This document shows, piece after piece, positions 1-8,500 of a DNA stretch of 21,851 nt (its first letter is position 1; each line of letters opens with the position of its first letter). Where the stretch lies: the NCBI GenBank assembly GCA_041263285.1, contig JBFSVS010000015.1:1-21851 (forward strand). Direction: 5' to 3'. The notes beneath the pieces were generated by a model. The model was not told the origin of the DNA, did not search any database, and worked only from the letters and a program-made list of their open reading frames with translations. Source of the stretch: Acidiparvus fluvialis (GTDB lineage: Bacteria; Acidobacteriota; Holophagae; Holophagales; Holophagaceae). The position numbers were made by a program, and so were the translations under genes.

Positions 1-730
1 CCACTATTTTGCCTGCTCGTACAATACGAATATCGCGATAGCTTCCATTCGTGTTCGGCCCCCCCGTCAGCCCTAGGACATTCAAAACACTGCTGAGGCT
101 GGGGACCAAATAAGTGCCGGGTTTATAGACCTCGCCTAGGATACTAATGCGAACTTCTCTTAATTTGATAACTTGGAGATCTACGTCCGTTTTAGAAAAT
201 TGACCGGATACGATTCGCTGAACCGCCTCTTTGGCTTTTTTAAGAGTCAGACCCGCTACTTTCACGACCCCAACTTTGGGAATGGCCAAATCTCCCTTGC
301 CGTCTACCTGAACAGGGGTCTCGAACGTGGCACTCCCAAAAACATTAAGTTGCAAGCGATCTCCGGTACCCAATACATAGTCATCGCTGATTCCCCCGTC
401 AGTGGCCGATGACATGGGTTGGCGATATTCAAAGAGATCCGCTGCAAATTGTCGCGGTTTATTTTTTTTATCCAACTTCTTGAAGGCCTTAATCTCATCC
501 TCTAACTTTGTATCAACACTCTTTAAGGCCAGATCCGCTCCCGCTGAAGACTCTTTGACGGGGGAGGATAGCGGAACTTGCTGGGGGGTCGGGGCAGTAG
601 ATTGGGCTTGGGCATTCGCGATAGCCTGAACCATATCTTGGGGGGTTTGCGCTAAAAGTGAATGCGCGCCTCCCAAAAAGAATAGAGCATATGAAAGAAA
701 AATATTTTTCATAGATTGGGTTATCGACAT
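1..730 (-). CDS. Wza-like polysaccharide export protein, 3' end outside window
   Basis: Outer-membrane polysaccharide export protein that would form the secretion channel for capsule or exopolysaccharide. The reading frame runs off the left edge, so 243 N-terminal residues are visible. Residues 1-28 form a signal peptide with hydrophobic core IFLSYALFFLGG and a probable cleavage after LLA. There is no lipobox cysteine, unlike E. coli Wza, so it is probably not a lipoprotein. A low-complexity Pro/Gln/Ala linker follows to about residue 110. The Poly_export domain spans about 116-195, with DDYVLGTGDRLQLNVFG and a DLAIPKVG segment. An SLBB domain starts near 195 (VRISILGEVYKPGTYLVP, then LTGGPNTNGSYRDI). 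I chose the ATG at 730 because TAGGA lies 6 bases upstream; ATGs at 754 and 712 are in frame but lack such a site. It lies downstream of the glycosyltransferase gene on the same strand. The family is confident; the exact polymer is unknown. Confidence 0.88.
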   Translation of the reverse strand, partial: MSITQSMKNIFLSYALFFLGGAHSLLAQTPQDMVQAIANAQAQSTAPTPQQVPLSSPVKESSAGADLALKSVDTKLEDEIKAFKKLDKKNKPRQFAADLFEYRQPMSSATDGGISDDYVLGTGDRLQLNVFGSATFETPVQVDGKGDLAIPKVGVVKVAGLTLKKAKEAVQRIVSGQFSKTDVDLQVIKLREVRISILGEVYKPGTYLVPSLSSVLNVLGLTGGPNTNGSYRDIRIVRAGKIV

Positions 731-773
731 TGAAAATCCTAAGAGTCTATTCATAAAAGTTACTGCTCTTTCT

Positions 774-779
774 ATTATA
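774..779 (-). promoter_or_regulatory. Possible -10 box upstream of the export gene
   Basis: The minus strand reads TATAAT, a perfect -10 hexamer, about 44 bases upstream of the chosen start at 730. No convincing -35 hexamer sits 16-18 bases further upstream (a G-rich stretch is there). The promoter is therefore tentative, and the gene may also be read through from the glycosyltransferase gene. Confidence 0.3.
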
Positions 780-847
780 GAGGTCTCCTTTCAAAGTCCC
801 CCAAAGTGAGCAAGATAGGGTCCCCAAAGCCTAAGAAATCAGGCTCA

Positions 848-2002
848 TTAGTTTTTGCGGAGAGGAGCTGTTTTTTCGTTGATCTGAACGGTAAACGAAA
901 ACATTAAAGCGATAGCCAGTAAACCCATACCTACCGAGGACAGGTTTTGATACAAAGGGGCCCCCCATAATCGCAACATGGGGAGAAATCCAAGCAACCA
1001 TAGTATGGGAAGGGTCCATTGCAGTTTTTTACCGGTTTGCCTATAAACAAAATGATGGAAATGACAGCTATCACCCTGACCTATCGGTCGCTTCTGTTTT
1101 AACCGAATAAGGATGACATGGAGTGTATCCAAGATGGGATAGGCGAAAAGAAATAAAAAGTTTTCAAGGTGATTCGGTTGGATATACATGAGAGACACGA
1201 GGGCTAGAAAAAGACCCATGCTTAACGATCCTGCGTCACCAAGAAAGTGAATTTTACGCAGATTCAAATAGAGGACCATCGCCCAAAGACCCCAAAAGAA
1301 AGGGCCGGGGATGAGATATCCGTTTGGTAATCGCATCGCTACGAAAATAACCATTCCAAAATAGCCCATCGCCAAGCCATCGATACCATCGATTAGATTC
1401 AATAAATTGGGCATGGCCCAGCAGAGCAGGGCTATCCCTATAAAAAGGACTGAGTAGAGCGATGGAATGTCGTAACCAAAAAAACTATAGATCATATCAT
1501 CGGATAGATACCACTGCGGAGCGAGGATCATCTTCTCGGGGTCCGAGAAGATGATTGACAAGATTCCAGATCCGGAGATCTGGGGCCACAAAAGCCCAAC
1601 GCTAGTAATCAACGCAACACCCAATGAGTATTTAGACTTAAATCCTGCGTTGATGTATGAAAGAGGTTGTTCACGATTAAAATCGTCGGCCAACCCTAGG
1701 AGACCCATAAATCCTATTGATCCCCAAAGCAGGGTATTGATAAAGGGCAGCGTAATGAATCCAAATTGATGGCCAATAAAAAGGGTCAACATGAATGCAA
1801 GGCCCGCGGTTCTTGGCACACGTTTTTCATTATTTGTTCGATCCTCAGACGGCAGATCATAAAATCCAATAGGAGCTACCCGAGAAATCATAAGGCGCGA
1901 CATCAGGTACCCGATCCATGCACCCAAAAACAGGAGTATCCAATGGATTTGACCACTCACTAAAGAAATTGAAGATTGAATCCCAATTAAATTAAAAGAC
2001 AT
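848..2002 (-). CDS. WecA/MraY-family undecaprenyl-phosphate glycosyl-1-phosphate transferase
   Basis: Integral membrane enzyme (384 aa) of the polyprenyl-phosphate N-acetylhexosamine-1-phosphate transferase family. It would transfer a sugar-1-phosphate from a UDP-sugar to undecaprenyl phosphate, starting a lipid-linked glycan at the cytoplasmic face. Visible signatures in order: many hydrophobic segments; the metal/catalytic aspartate pair in LADDFNRE (D106-D107); NLLNLIDGIDGLAMG (N199, N202, D205, D208); FLGDAGS (253-259); and the HFHH histidine motif (314-317). The PRTAG segment near residue 63 matches the PRxGG motif usual in this family. Length fits WecA/TagO-type enzymes. Its neighbours, wza-like and wzz-like genes, favour an exopolysaccharide or O-antigen role over MraY, and there is no mur cluster here. 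No Shine-Dalgarno is visible before the ATG, so the leader may be short. The sugar specificity cannot be read from the sequence. Confidence 0.9.
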   Translation of the reverse strand: MSFNLIGIQSSISLVSGQIHWILLFLGAWIGYLMSRLMISRVAPIGFYDLPSEDRTNNEKRVPRTAGLAFMLTLFIGHQFGFITLPFINTLLWGSIGFMGLLGLADDFNREQPLSYINAGFKSKYSLGVALITSVGLLWPQISGSGILSIIFSDPEKMILAPQWYLSDDMIYSFFGYDIPSLYSVLFIGIALLCWAMPNLLNLIDGIDGLAMGYFGMVIFVAMRLPNGYLIPGPFFWGLWAMVLYLNLRKIHFLGDAGSLSMGLFLALVSLMYIQPNHLENFLFLFAYPILDTLHVILIRLKQKRPIGQGDSCHFHHFVYRQTGKKLQWTLPILWLLGFLPMLRLWGAPLYQNLSSVGMGLLAIALMFSFTVQINEKTAPLRKN

Positions 2003-2025
2003 ATACGTAGTTTAACTTGAAAACT

Positions 2026-2033
2026 ATTTTATA
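2026..2033 (-). promoter_or_regulatory. Possible -10 element of the glycosyltransferase gene
   Basis: The minus strand reads TATAAAAT 23 bases upstream of the ATG at 2002, which would put transcription start only about 15 bases before the start codon. There is no good -35 at standard spacing. This is divergent from the pnp promoter. Confidence 0.28.
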
Positions 2034-2091
2034 CCTCAAGGCTAGGGAATTGTGGGGCTCGAATGCCTTTGTACAAATCAAATCCCCTTGA

Positions 2092-2100
2092 TGCTATACT
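2092..2100 (+). promoter_or_regulatory. Probable extended -10 promoter of pnp
   Basis: TGCTATACT is an extended -10 (TGn plus TATACT, 5 of 6 consensus). TTGTAC at 2069-2074 is a poor and too distant -35 (20-base spacer), so the extended element would have to carry recognition. Predicted start near 2107 gives a leader of about 170 bases before the pnp ATG at 2280. That leader holds several inverted repeats, described separately. Confidence 0.42.
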
Positions 2101-2146
2101 GACCTCACCCCAATCTTTCTTCGATGGGTGGCGACCTCTGCAGGAA

Positions 2147-2279
2147 GCCCCTTCCCTTTTTTTGAAGGGTTTCATGGAGCGATCGCTCGTGTTCTTCCCT
2201 CTTGGAAGCACGATGAAGAACCGCCTAGGGCCGGAAGCCCACCTACCTTTAAGTGGCCTTTAGGCCCTGGAGTATATAT
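2147..2279 (+). promoter_or_regulatory. Structured 5' leader of pnp
   Basis: Between the predicted promoter and the pnp start I see a series of inverted repeats. They are CCCTTC/GAAGGG around 2150-2169; the perfect 12-base palindrome GAGCGATCGCTC at 2177-2188; GTTCTTC (2191-2197) with GAAGAAC (2215-2221), enclosing CTTCC/GGAAG; and AGGGCC (2227-2232) with GGCCCT (2263-2268). The last stem extends by a G-U and a C-G pair into the GGAG ribosome-binding site (2269-2272), so folding would partly hide it. In E. coli, pnp is autoregulated through an RNase III-processed leader stem. A similar role here is inference. Confidence 0.5.
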
Positions 2280-4394
2280 ATGAATTTGAATACCCTCGCT
2301 TTTCAACCCATTCAGCAATCCATTAATTTGGGTCAAGGGGCTGAGATCTCAATCGAAACCGGCCGAATTGCAAAACAGGCTGCGGGCGCTGTGGTGATCC
2401 GACAGGGAGACACCATGGTCTTAGTGGCGGTTTGTCACGCTGTTCCCCGTCAAGAATTAGACTATTTCCCTTTGTCCGTGGATTATCGTGAAGCAGTGTT
2501 TGCTGCGGGAAAAATTCCTGGGGGTTGGTTTAAGCGAGAAGGTAAGGCTACCACCAAAGAAACGCTCACATCCCGTCTCATTGATCGGCCTCTACGTCCT
2601 CTTTTTGAGGAGGGCTACAATGCCGAAGTCATGGTGACTGCACAAGTGATTAGCTACGACGGGATTCATGCACCCGAGACCTTGGCGATGACCGGGGCAT
2701 CGGCAGCATTAATTATTTCAGAAATTCCATTCCATCAGCCCGTAGGTGGTGTGCGAGTCGGTCGTATCCAGGGTCAATTCGTGATAAATCCTACCATCAT
2801 CCAACGTAAAGAAAGTGATTTAGACCTTCTGATTGCAGGTACGAAAGACGCGATTGTGATGGTGGAATGTGGCGCCCAAGAAGTGAATGAAACCGACATG
2901 GTTCAAGCGCTTGTCTTCGGACATAACCATATAAAAACACTTGCTAAGTTTCAAGAGGATTTCAAAGCAAAAGTAGGCAAACCAAAGGTTAAAGTTGAGA
3001 AGAAATCGATCGATACAACATTACTCCAAACTATCAGCTCTACCTATCGTGGGGATTTACTAACGGCCCTGACTCTCAAAAATAAACTTGAAAGCTACAA
3101 AGCAATCGATCAGCTCAAGGCGACGGTTGTGGAAACCCATACCGCTGAGCAACCTGAACGCAAAGGAGAAGTGAAAGCCTGCTTTGATCATCTAAAGGAA
3201 TCCATCTTCAGAGAAATGATCTTACAAAAAGGCGAGCGCTTGGATGGTCGTCGATTTGATCAAATTCGACCGCTCAATATTGAAGTCGGTCTTCTTCCTG
3301 GAGCCCATGGCTCTGCCTTATTTACTCGAGGAGAAACCCAAGCCCTTGTTACCACCACATTGGGTACTCAAGATGATATTCAGACCATTGAGGGTCTCGA
3401 AGATGAAGTGAAGAAGTCTTTTTATCTTCACTATAATTTTCCAGGCTATTCAGTGGGGGAATGCAAACCCAATCGAGGTCCTGGGCGACGAGAAATTGGT
3501 CATGGTATGTTGGCGGAACGTGCGTTAGCAGCCGTGTTGCCGGATCGCAAAGAAAACCCCTACACCGTTCGCGTGGTGAGTGATATCACCGAAAGTAACG
3601 GGTCCTCATCTATGGCCACCATCTGTGGAGGATGCCTATCCCTTATGGATGCAGGCATTAAATTAAAAGCGCCGGTAGCCGGCGTGGCAATGGGTTTAGT
3701 CAGCGGGGAAGGACAATTTGTGGTCCTCACGGATATTGCCGGGCAAGAAGATCACTACGGTGATATGGATTTTAAAGTCGCTGGAACAACCCAAGGCATC
3801 ACGGCTCTTCAAATGGATATTAAAGTTGGTGGTATCACAACCGATGTGCTCACTCGAGCTCTCGATCAGGCTCGCAAAGGCAGATTGGAACTCTTGGAAT
3901 CCATGGGCGCGATATTAGCAGCCCCGCGATCATCTTTCGCTAAGAATGCTCCCCAAATGGCTTCGATTCAGTTGCCCAAAGACAAGATTCGTGACGTCAT
4001 TGGTAAAGGAGGAGCTACGATTCGAAATATCATCGAAGTTTCTGGATGTGAAGTCAATATCGATGACAATGGTCTCTGTCAAGTTGCGGGCCCTAATCAA
4101 GAAAAACTCCAATCTGCATTAAAGATGATCGGTGATCTCATTCAAACCGCTGAACTGGGTAAATCTTACCTAGGTAAAGTCGCTAAGGTTGTAGAATTTG
4201 GTGCTTTTGTTACCATCCTTCCGGGTCTCGACGGACTTTTGCATGTGAGCGAAATGGCCGCTCATCGCGTGAAGAATCCATCGGATGAGGTCAGTGAAGG
4301 TCAGGAGATCTTAGTGAAGTGCATTGGCATCGATGAAAAGAGCGGGAAGATTAAGCTTTCACGCAAAGCACTCTTACCACCGGCCACCGAATAA
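2280..4394 (+). CDS. pnp: Polyribonucleotide nucleotidyltransferase (PNPase)
   Basis: PNPase (704 aa) degrades RNA 3' to 5' by phosphorolysis and is part of RNA turnover, usually as a trimer and often with RNase E. Domain order is complete: RNase PH-like domain 1 (about 15-230), helical linker, RNase PH-like domain 2 (about 320-545), KH (about 560-620, GKGGATIRNI loop near 575) and S1 (about 630-700, GKVAKVVEFGAFV). Catalytic core residues are present: ESNGSSSMA for phosphate, and D491, D497 and K499 in EDHYGDMDFK, equivalent to E. coli D486, D492 and K494. The start is the ATG at 2280, with GGAG 7 bases upstream. The in-frame GTG at 2253 would only add nine residues lying on the leader hairpin. 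rpsO, the usual upstream neighbour, is absent, and the flanking genes are envelope-polysaccharide genes on the opposite strand. Confidence 0.97.
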   Translation: MNLNTLAFQPIQQSINLGQGAEISIETGRIAKQAAGAVVIRQGDTMVLVAVCHAVPRQELDYFPLSVDYREAVFAAGKIPGGWFKREGKATTKETLTSRLIDRPLRPLFEEGYNAEVMVTAQVISYDGIHAPETLAMTGASAALIISEIPFHQPVGGVRVGRIQGQFVINPTIIQRKESDLDLLIAGTKDAIVMVECGAQEVNETDMVQALVFGHNHIKTLAKFQEDFKAKVGKPKVKVEKKSIDTTLLQTISSTYRGDLLTALTLKNKLESYKAIDQLKATVVETHTAEQPERKGEVKACFDHLKESIFREMILQKGERLDGRRFDQIRPLNIEVGLLPGAHGSALFTRGETQALVTTTLGTQDDIQTIEGLEDEVKKSFYLHYNFPGYSVGECKPNRGPGRREIGHGMLAERALAAVLPDRKENPYTVRVVSDITESNGSSSMATICGGCLSLMDAGIKLKAPVAGVAMGLVSGEGQFVVLTDIAGQEDHYGDMDFKVAGTTQGITALQMDIKVGGITTDVLTRALDQARKGRLELLESMGAILAAPRSSFAKNAPQMASIQLPKDKIRDVIGKGGATIRNIIEVSGCEVNIDDNGLCQVAGPNQEKLQSALKMIGDLIQTAELGKSYLGKVAKVVEFGAFVTILPGLDGLLHVSEMAAHRVKNPSDEVSEGQEILVKCIGIDEKSGKIKLSRKALLPPATE

Positions 4395-4400
4395 ACTTTT

Positions 4401-4441
4401 CTCGTCAAAAGTCTGGGCTAGTCGCCTAGGCTTTTGACGAG
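4401..4441 (+). terminator. Long hairpin between convergent pnp and wzz-like genes
   Basis: CTCGTCAAAAG (4401-4411) and CTTTTGACGAG (4431-4441) are perfect inverted repeats. In plus-strand RNA the pairing continues inward with two G-U pairs to a five-base loop, TAGTC, giving about 18 pairs. It begins 6 bases after the pnp stop. No U-tract follows, so it is either a non-canonical terminator or a stabilising/processing 3' end of the pnp mRNA. It overlaps the last codons and stop of the opposing wzz-like gene. Confidence 0.55.
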
Positions 4442-5425
4442 GAGGGCTTTCAATTCATGTCGACGCATCCATCCGAGGGTCCCCAAAAAAGCCAACACCC
4501 CCATCAGTAGGGCATTGGTGGCTCGTTTGGGACGAGATTTATTCATCGGCAAATTACCCTCATCTAAAATATTCAAGATCGGCATATCATTTTTTTCTTG
4601 GAGCAATGCATCCTCGCGAGATAGGGCTAACGAGGTGACTAATTGTGTTTGAAGTTTGAGCTCATTCTCTAGGCGGAGCCCCTTGAGACGCACTTCGGGA
4701 TCCGGGCTAACAGCATAATTGCGATTGATAGTAAGGAACTTTCGAAAGGTCTCTTCTGCGCGGTCGAGTTCTGCACGACCTTCCTGCAGTCGCTTTTCTG
4801 AAAAGCTTGCCTTCACGCTGCCCTTTGTTTGTGATTTAGTCAGTAAGAAATCATTCAATAACTGGACTAAGCGCTTGGCAATTTGCTGGCTAAGTTGCGG
4901 ACTCTTCGTTTCAACTTGGATGGTTAATGTTTTGGTCTTAAGGTCTCGATTGATAGTGATGAACCCTCGGGTGGCATTCACGGCATTATCCATATTAGAG
5001 GCACCAAGATAGCGATAAAGGGTTTGTTGGCGCGGACGATTAATATCCAGATAAAAATATTTAATGTTGAAATCAAAAACGGTATTGAGCAAGGCCTCTC
5101 GTACAGGTCGGCTGTTTAAAATATCCACATAGGCACTATCTGAACTATCCTGTCCGGGAACCGAAATACCTAATGCTGAGGCTGCGGCTGCCGCACCTCC
5201 AAGACTGCCCAACATACCACCTGATTTGGAATCAGCTGGGAGAATAATGGCGGTAGAGGTGTAGTGATTCACTTGCGTAAGCGAATAAAGGACCGACAAT
5301 CCCACGGCTAGGATTCCATGTTTAAGCGGGAGACTCCAACTTCCTGACACATAACGATCCACAAAGGACGCTTTGCTAAGACTCCATTGATAAAAATGAT
5401 TGAGACGGACGATCCAGGATTGCAT
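4418..5425 (-). CDS. Wzz/chain-length determinant (polysaccharide co-polymerase) family protein
   Basis: Inner-membrane protein (335 aa) of the Wzz/GumC-like family, which controls polymer length and export in polysaccharide synthesis. Visible layout: a short cytoplasmic N-terminus; a first membrane segment at about 35-50 (LPLKHGILAVGLSVLYSL); a Gly/Ala-rich stretch near 70-90; a periplasmic domain with long charged helices (about 195-275, coiled-coil-like); the Pro-containing segment LPMNKSRPKRATNALL; and a second membrane segment at about 306-322. No Walker A/B motifs follow, so this is not a fused tyrosine-kinase type. A weak AAGAG precedes the start by 7 bases. It is separated from rpoC by a strong terminator, so it needs its own promoter, which I could not identify. 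Its partners are probably the transferase and export genes beyond pnp. Confidence 0.85.
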   Translation of the reverse strand: MQSWIVRLNHFYQWSLSKASFVDRYVSGSWSLPLKHGILAVGLSVLYSLTQVNHYTSTAIILPADSKSGGMLGSLGGAAAAASALGISVPGQDSSDSAYVDILNSRPVREALLNTVFDFNIKYFYLDINRPRQQTLYRYLGASNMDNAVNATRGFITINRDLKTKTLTIQVETKSPQLSQQIAKRLVQLLNDFLLTKSQTKGSVKASFSEKRLQEGRAELDRAEETFRKFLTINRNYAVSPDPEVRLKGLRLENELKLQTQLVTSLALSREDALLQEKNDMPILNILDEGNLPMNKSRPKRATNALLMGVLAFLGTLGWMRRHELKALLVKSLGD

Positions 5426-5468
5426 GAAGAATCTCTTTAGAAGGTTATGAATTTTAGTGTATCGACTC

Positions 5469-5484
5469 TAGGGGTGGTCCCCTA
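5469..5484. repeat. 16-base inverted repeat upstream of the wzz-like gene
   Basis: TAGGGG-TGGT-CCCCTA is a perfect 6-base inverted repeat with a 4-base loop, 44 bases upstream of the wzz-like start. It could be an operator or a leader hairpin. No U-tract follows on either strand. Confidence 0.45.
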
Positions 5485-5496
5485 TGGCTTTCCATT

Positions 5497-5522
5497 AAAA
5501 AAGCCCCCGAAGGGGCTTTTTT
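5497..5522 (-). terminator. Intrinsic terminator of the rpoBC operon (bidirectional)
   Basis: AAAAAA-GCCCC-CGAA-GGGGC-TTTTTT is a perfect symmetrical stem with a tetraloop and a six-base U-tract on both strands. It lies 13 bases after the rpoC stop. It ends the ribosomal protein/rpoBC transcript and insulates the wzz-like gene. Confidence 0.92.
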
Positions 5523-5535
5523 AAGATAGGGAAGT

Positions 5536-8500
5536 TTAAATCTCTTCCCCTTCTACCTGAGTCAGACCATCAAGCTGTTCGATGCGGGCAGCCATCATGC
5601 TGTATTCGTCATCAAACTCCTCATCCGTATAATTTGAGGCGACTTGGGGCTCGGGGTATTGACCTTCTTCAATCTCGAGATTGCGATAAGCCGTCATACC
5701 CGTTCCAGCAGGGATGAGGCGACCTAAAATCACATTCTCTTTTAGCCCTCGAAGATAATCCACTCGGCCTTCCATGGCTGCTTCGGTTAAGACACGCGTG
5801 GTCTCTTGGAAAGAGGCAGCAGAGATGAAACTCTCTGACGTAAGGGAGGCTTTGGTGATCCCAAGCAACAAAGGAATACAGGTGGCGGGCTTTTTGGCCG
5901 ATCCATCTTCATTCAGCTCCTTAGTCGTAGCGAGATTAATCTCTTTAAAGCGATGCTTATCAACCTTCTCTTCAGCAATGAGGGGGGTATCGCCCACATC
6001 CTCGATTTGGACCCAGCGCATCATCTGCCGAATGATCACTTCAATGTGTTTATCATTGATGGTCACACCCTGAGCTCGATAAACTTCCTGAACCTCATTA
6101 ACCAAATAGGCGCAAAGGGCTTTTTCCCCTTGAACTTTTAGAATATCTTGCGTTGAAATAGGTCCTTCGGTAAGTTTATCTCCCGCCTTCATCTCATCGC
6201 CATCTTGAACTAAGATATGCTTTCCCCGAGGGATCAGGGCTTCAAAGGTCTTCTCGCCTTCTTTGGCGTTAGCGGGGGCAACAATCACCTTTTGATTGCC
6301 GCGAATACGCTTGTCAAATTTCACGATACCTGCAATTTCAGTGATGATCGCAGGTTCTTTGGATTTTCGACCTTCAAAGAGTTCCGTGACGCGGGGTAAA
6401 CCACCGGTGATGTCGCTGGTTTTAACCTGCTGTCGGGGAGTTTTAGATAATACATCTCCGGCCTTTACCCCTTGGCCATTTTCCACTTCAAGGTAAGCAT
6501 CGGTAGGGATGTTATAGCGTCGAAGGATCTTGTTGCCCGACCCTTTGATGTTGATATGAGGATGAATCTTATCATCAGTAGGATCAATGACTTTCTTTCG
6601 GAAGTTTCCAGAAATAGGATCCTTCTCTTCCTGATAAGAAATATTTAGTTCTAATTCTTCGAAAGCGACTGTACCATCCTCTTCGGATAGAACGAGATCA
6701 TTGTAGGGATCCCATTCAGCAATGGTCGTTTTAGGTTCGATTTTGTCACCCTCTTTAACCTTGAGAACAGCTCCTGACGTGATTTTGTAACGCTCGCGCT
6801 CATTGCCCTTGGCATCCGTCAATAAGACATAGCCATTACGGGTTAGGGAGACGACTTGACCGAGACGATTCGTGACAAAACGGCCCTTGAGTCCTTCGAA
6901 TTTAATGACGCCACCAATTTGAGATTCGTGGGTGCTCTTCTCGCTGGTTCGACTTGCGGCACCCCCAACGTGGAAAGTACGCATTGTCAATTGGGTTCCG
7001 GGTTCTCCAATACTCTGAGCAGCTACGACACCAACCGCTTCGCCAATATCGACCATACGACTTGTACTCAGGTTGAGTCCGTAACATTGAACGCAAACTC
7101 CTCGACGGGCTTCACACGTGAGAACCGATCGAATATTTACTGAGACAATACCACTGGTTTCAATGGCAAAAGCAGCATCTTCAGAGATAATTTCGCCCGA
7201 CTTCACATAGACTTTAGTCTTGTCGTAGGGATCCACAATGTCGTGAAGTGTGACACGGCCCATGATGCGATCGCGCAGTCGAGAACGAACAGAACCATCC
7301 GCCATAATAATGGCAGCGACCTCAATGCCGTCGACGGTCTGACAATCTTGCTCATTAATAATCACGTCTTGTGCCACATCGACCAATTTACGAGTCAGAT
7401 ACCCGGAGTCGGCAGTTTTCAAAGCAGTGTCCGCCAGTCCTTTTCGGGCTCCGTGGGTAGAGATGAAATAATCGAGGACCGAAAGACCTTCCTTGAAATT
7501 CGCAGTGATGGGTGTTTCGATGATATCGCCGCTGGGACGAGCCATCAAACCACGCATACCGGCCACTTGTCGGATCTGAGTCTTGGAACCACGAGCGCCT
7601 GAATCGGCCAAAATATAAATCGAGTTCAGGTAGCGATTACTTTCGTTTTGATGCTCGAGTTCTTTCATCATATCTTGAGCCACTTGTTCGGACGTCTTGC
7701 CCCAGACTTCAAGAATTCGATTGTAGCGAGTCGCACTGTCGAGGCGACCTTCGTAAGATTCTTTTTCAATCTCGCGAACTTCTTTACTCGCCTTATCCAA
7801 AAGGCTCGATTTAGAGGCCGGCACAACGAGGTCGTCAATTCCCACGCTCACACCCGCCTTCATGGCCCATGTAAAGCCGGCTTCCTTCATGGCATCCAGC
7901 ATTTCAATGGTCATCTCTGGACCCTTCGTCTTATAGCTGCGAACAACGAGGGATAAGAGACCATCCTTCTTGAGAAGTCCATTGATGTAGGGGAAGCCCT
8001 TAGGCAGAGCACGATTGAAGATGACCCGTCCAACAGTAGTTTCGATCATGTCATTAGTCTTCATTTCAGAGGGACATTCGAACACTTCTTGTTCTGAATT
8101 TTTCTTAGGATCTTTCAAATACCAAGCTTCCGTGTCAACTAACTCTCCGGTATATCGAAGTTTGATAATGGCGTGCGTATCTAATAACCCTGCTTCATGG
8201 GCGGACACCACATCATTCATAGAGCCAAAGGATTTTCCTTCGCCCTTACGATTCTTTCGCTTCTTAGTTAAATAATAAGCACCTAAGACAATATCCTGAC
8301 TAGGAACCACATTGGGGCGCCCGTTCGCAGGATTTAAAATATTCTGCGTACTCATCATAAGAACCTTGGCTTCAATTTGAGCCATGGGACTCAAGGGAAC
8401 GTGGACGGCCATCTGATCTCCATCGAAATCCGCATTGAAAGCAGTACATACAAGGGGATGGAGTTGGATAGCTTTGCCTTCAACTAGCACCGGCTGAAAG

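Noticed and set aside
781..850. AGCCT/AGGCT inverted repeat after the glycosyltransferase gene as a terminator
   Set aside because: Five pairs and only a brief T stretch; not enough to separate it from the export gene.
2063..2263. 66-residue open frame in the pnp leader as a possible leader peptide
   Set aside because: It starts upstream of the predicted transcription start, has no clear ribosome-binding site, and its length is explained by overlap with the leader; no family resemblance.
7243..7602. 119-residue open frame antisense to rpoC, and similar ones at 6856-7143, 11099-11530 and 18280-18771
   Set aside because: All lie wholly within strongly conserved genes on the other strand, with no ribosome-binding site or family match.
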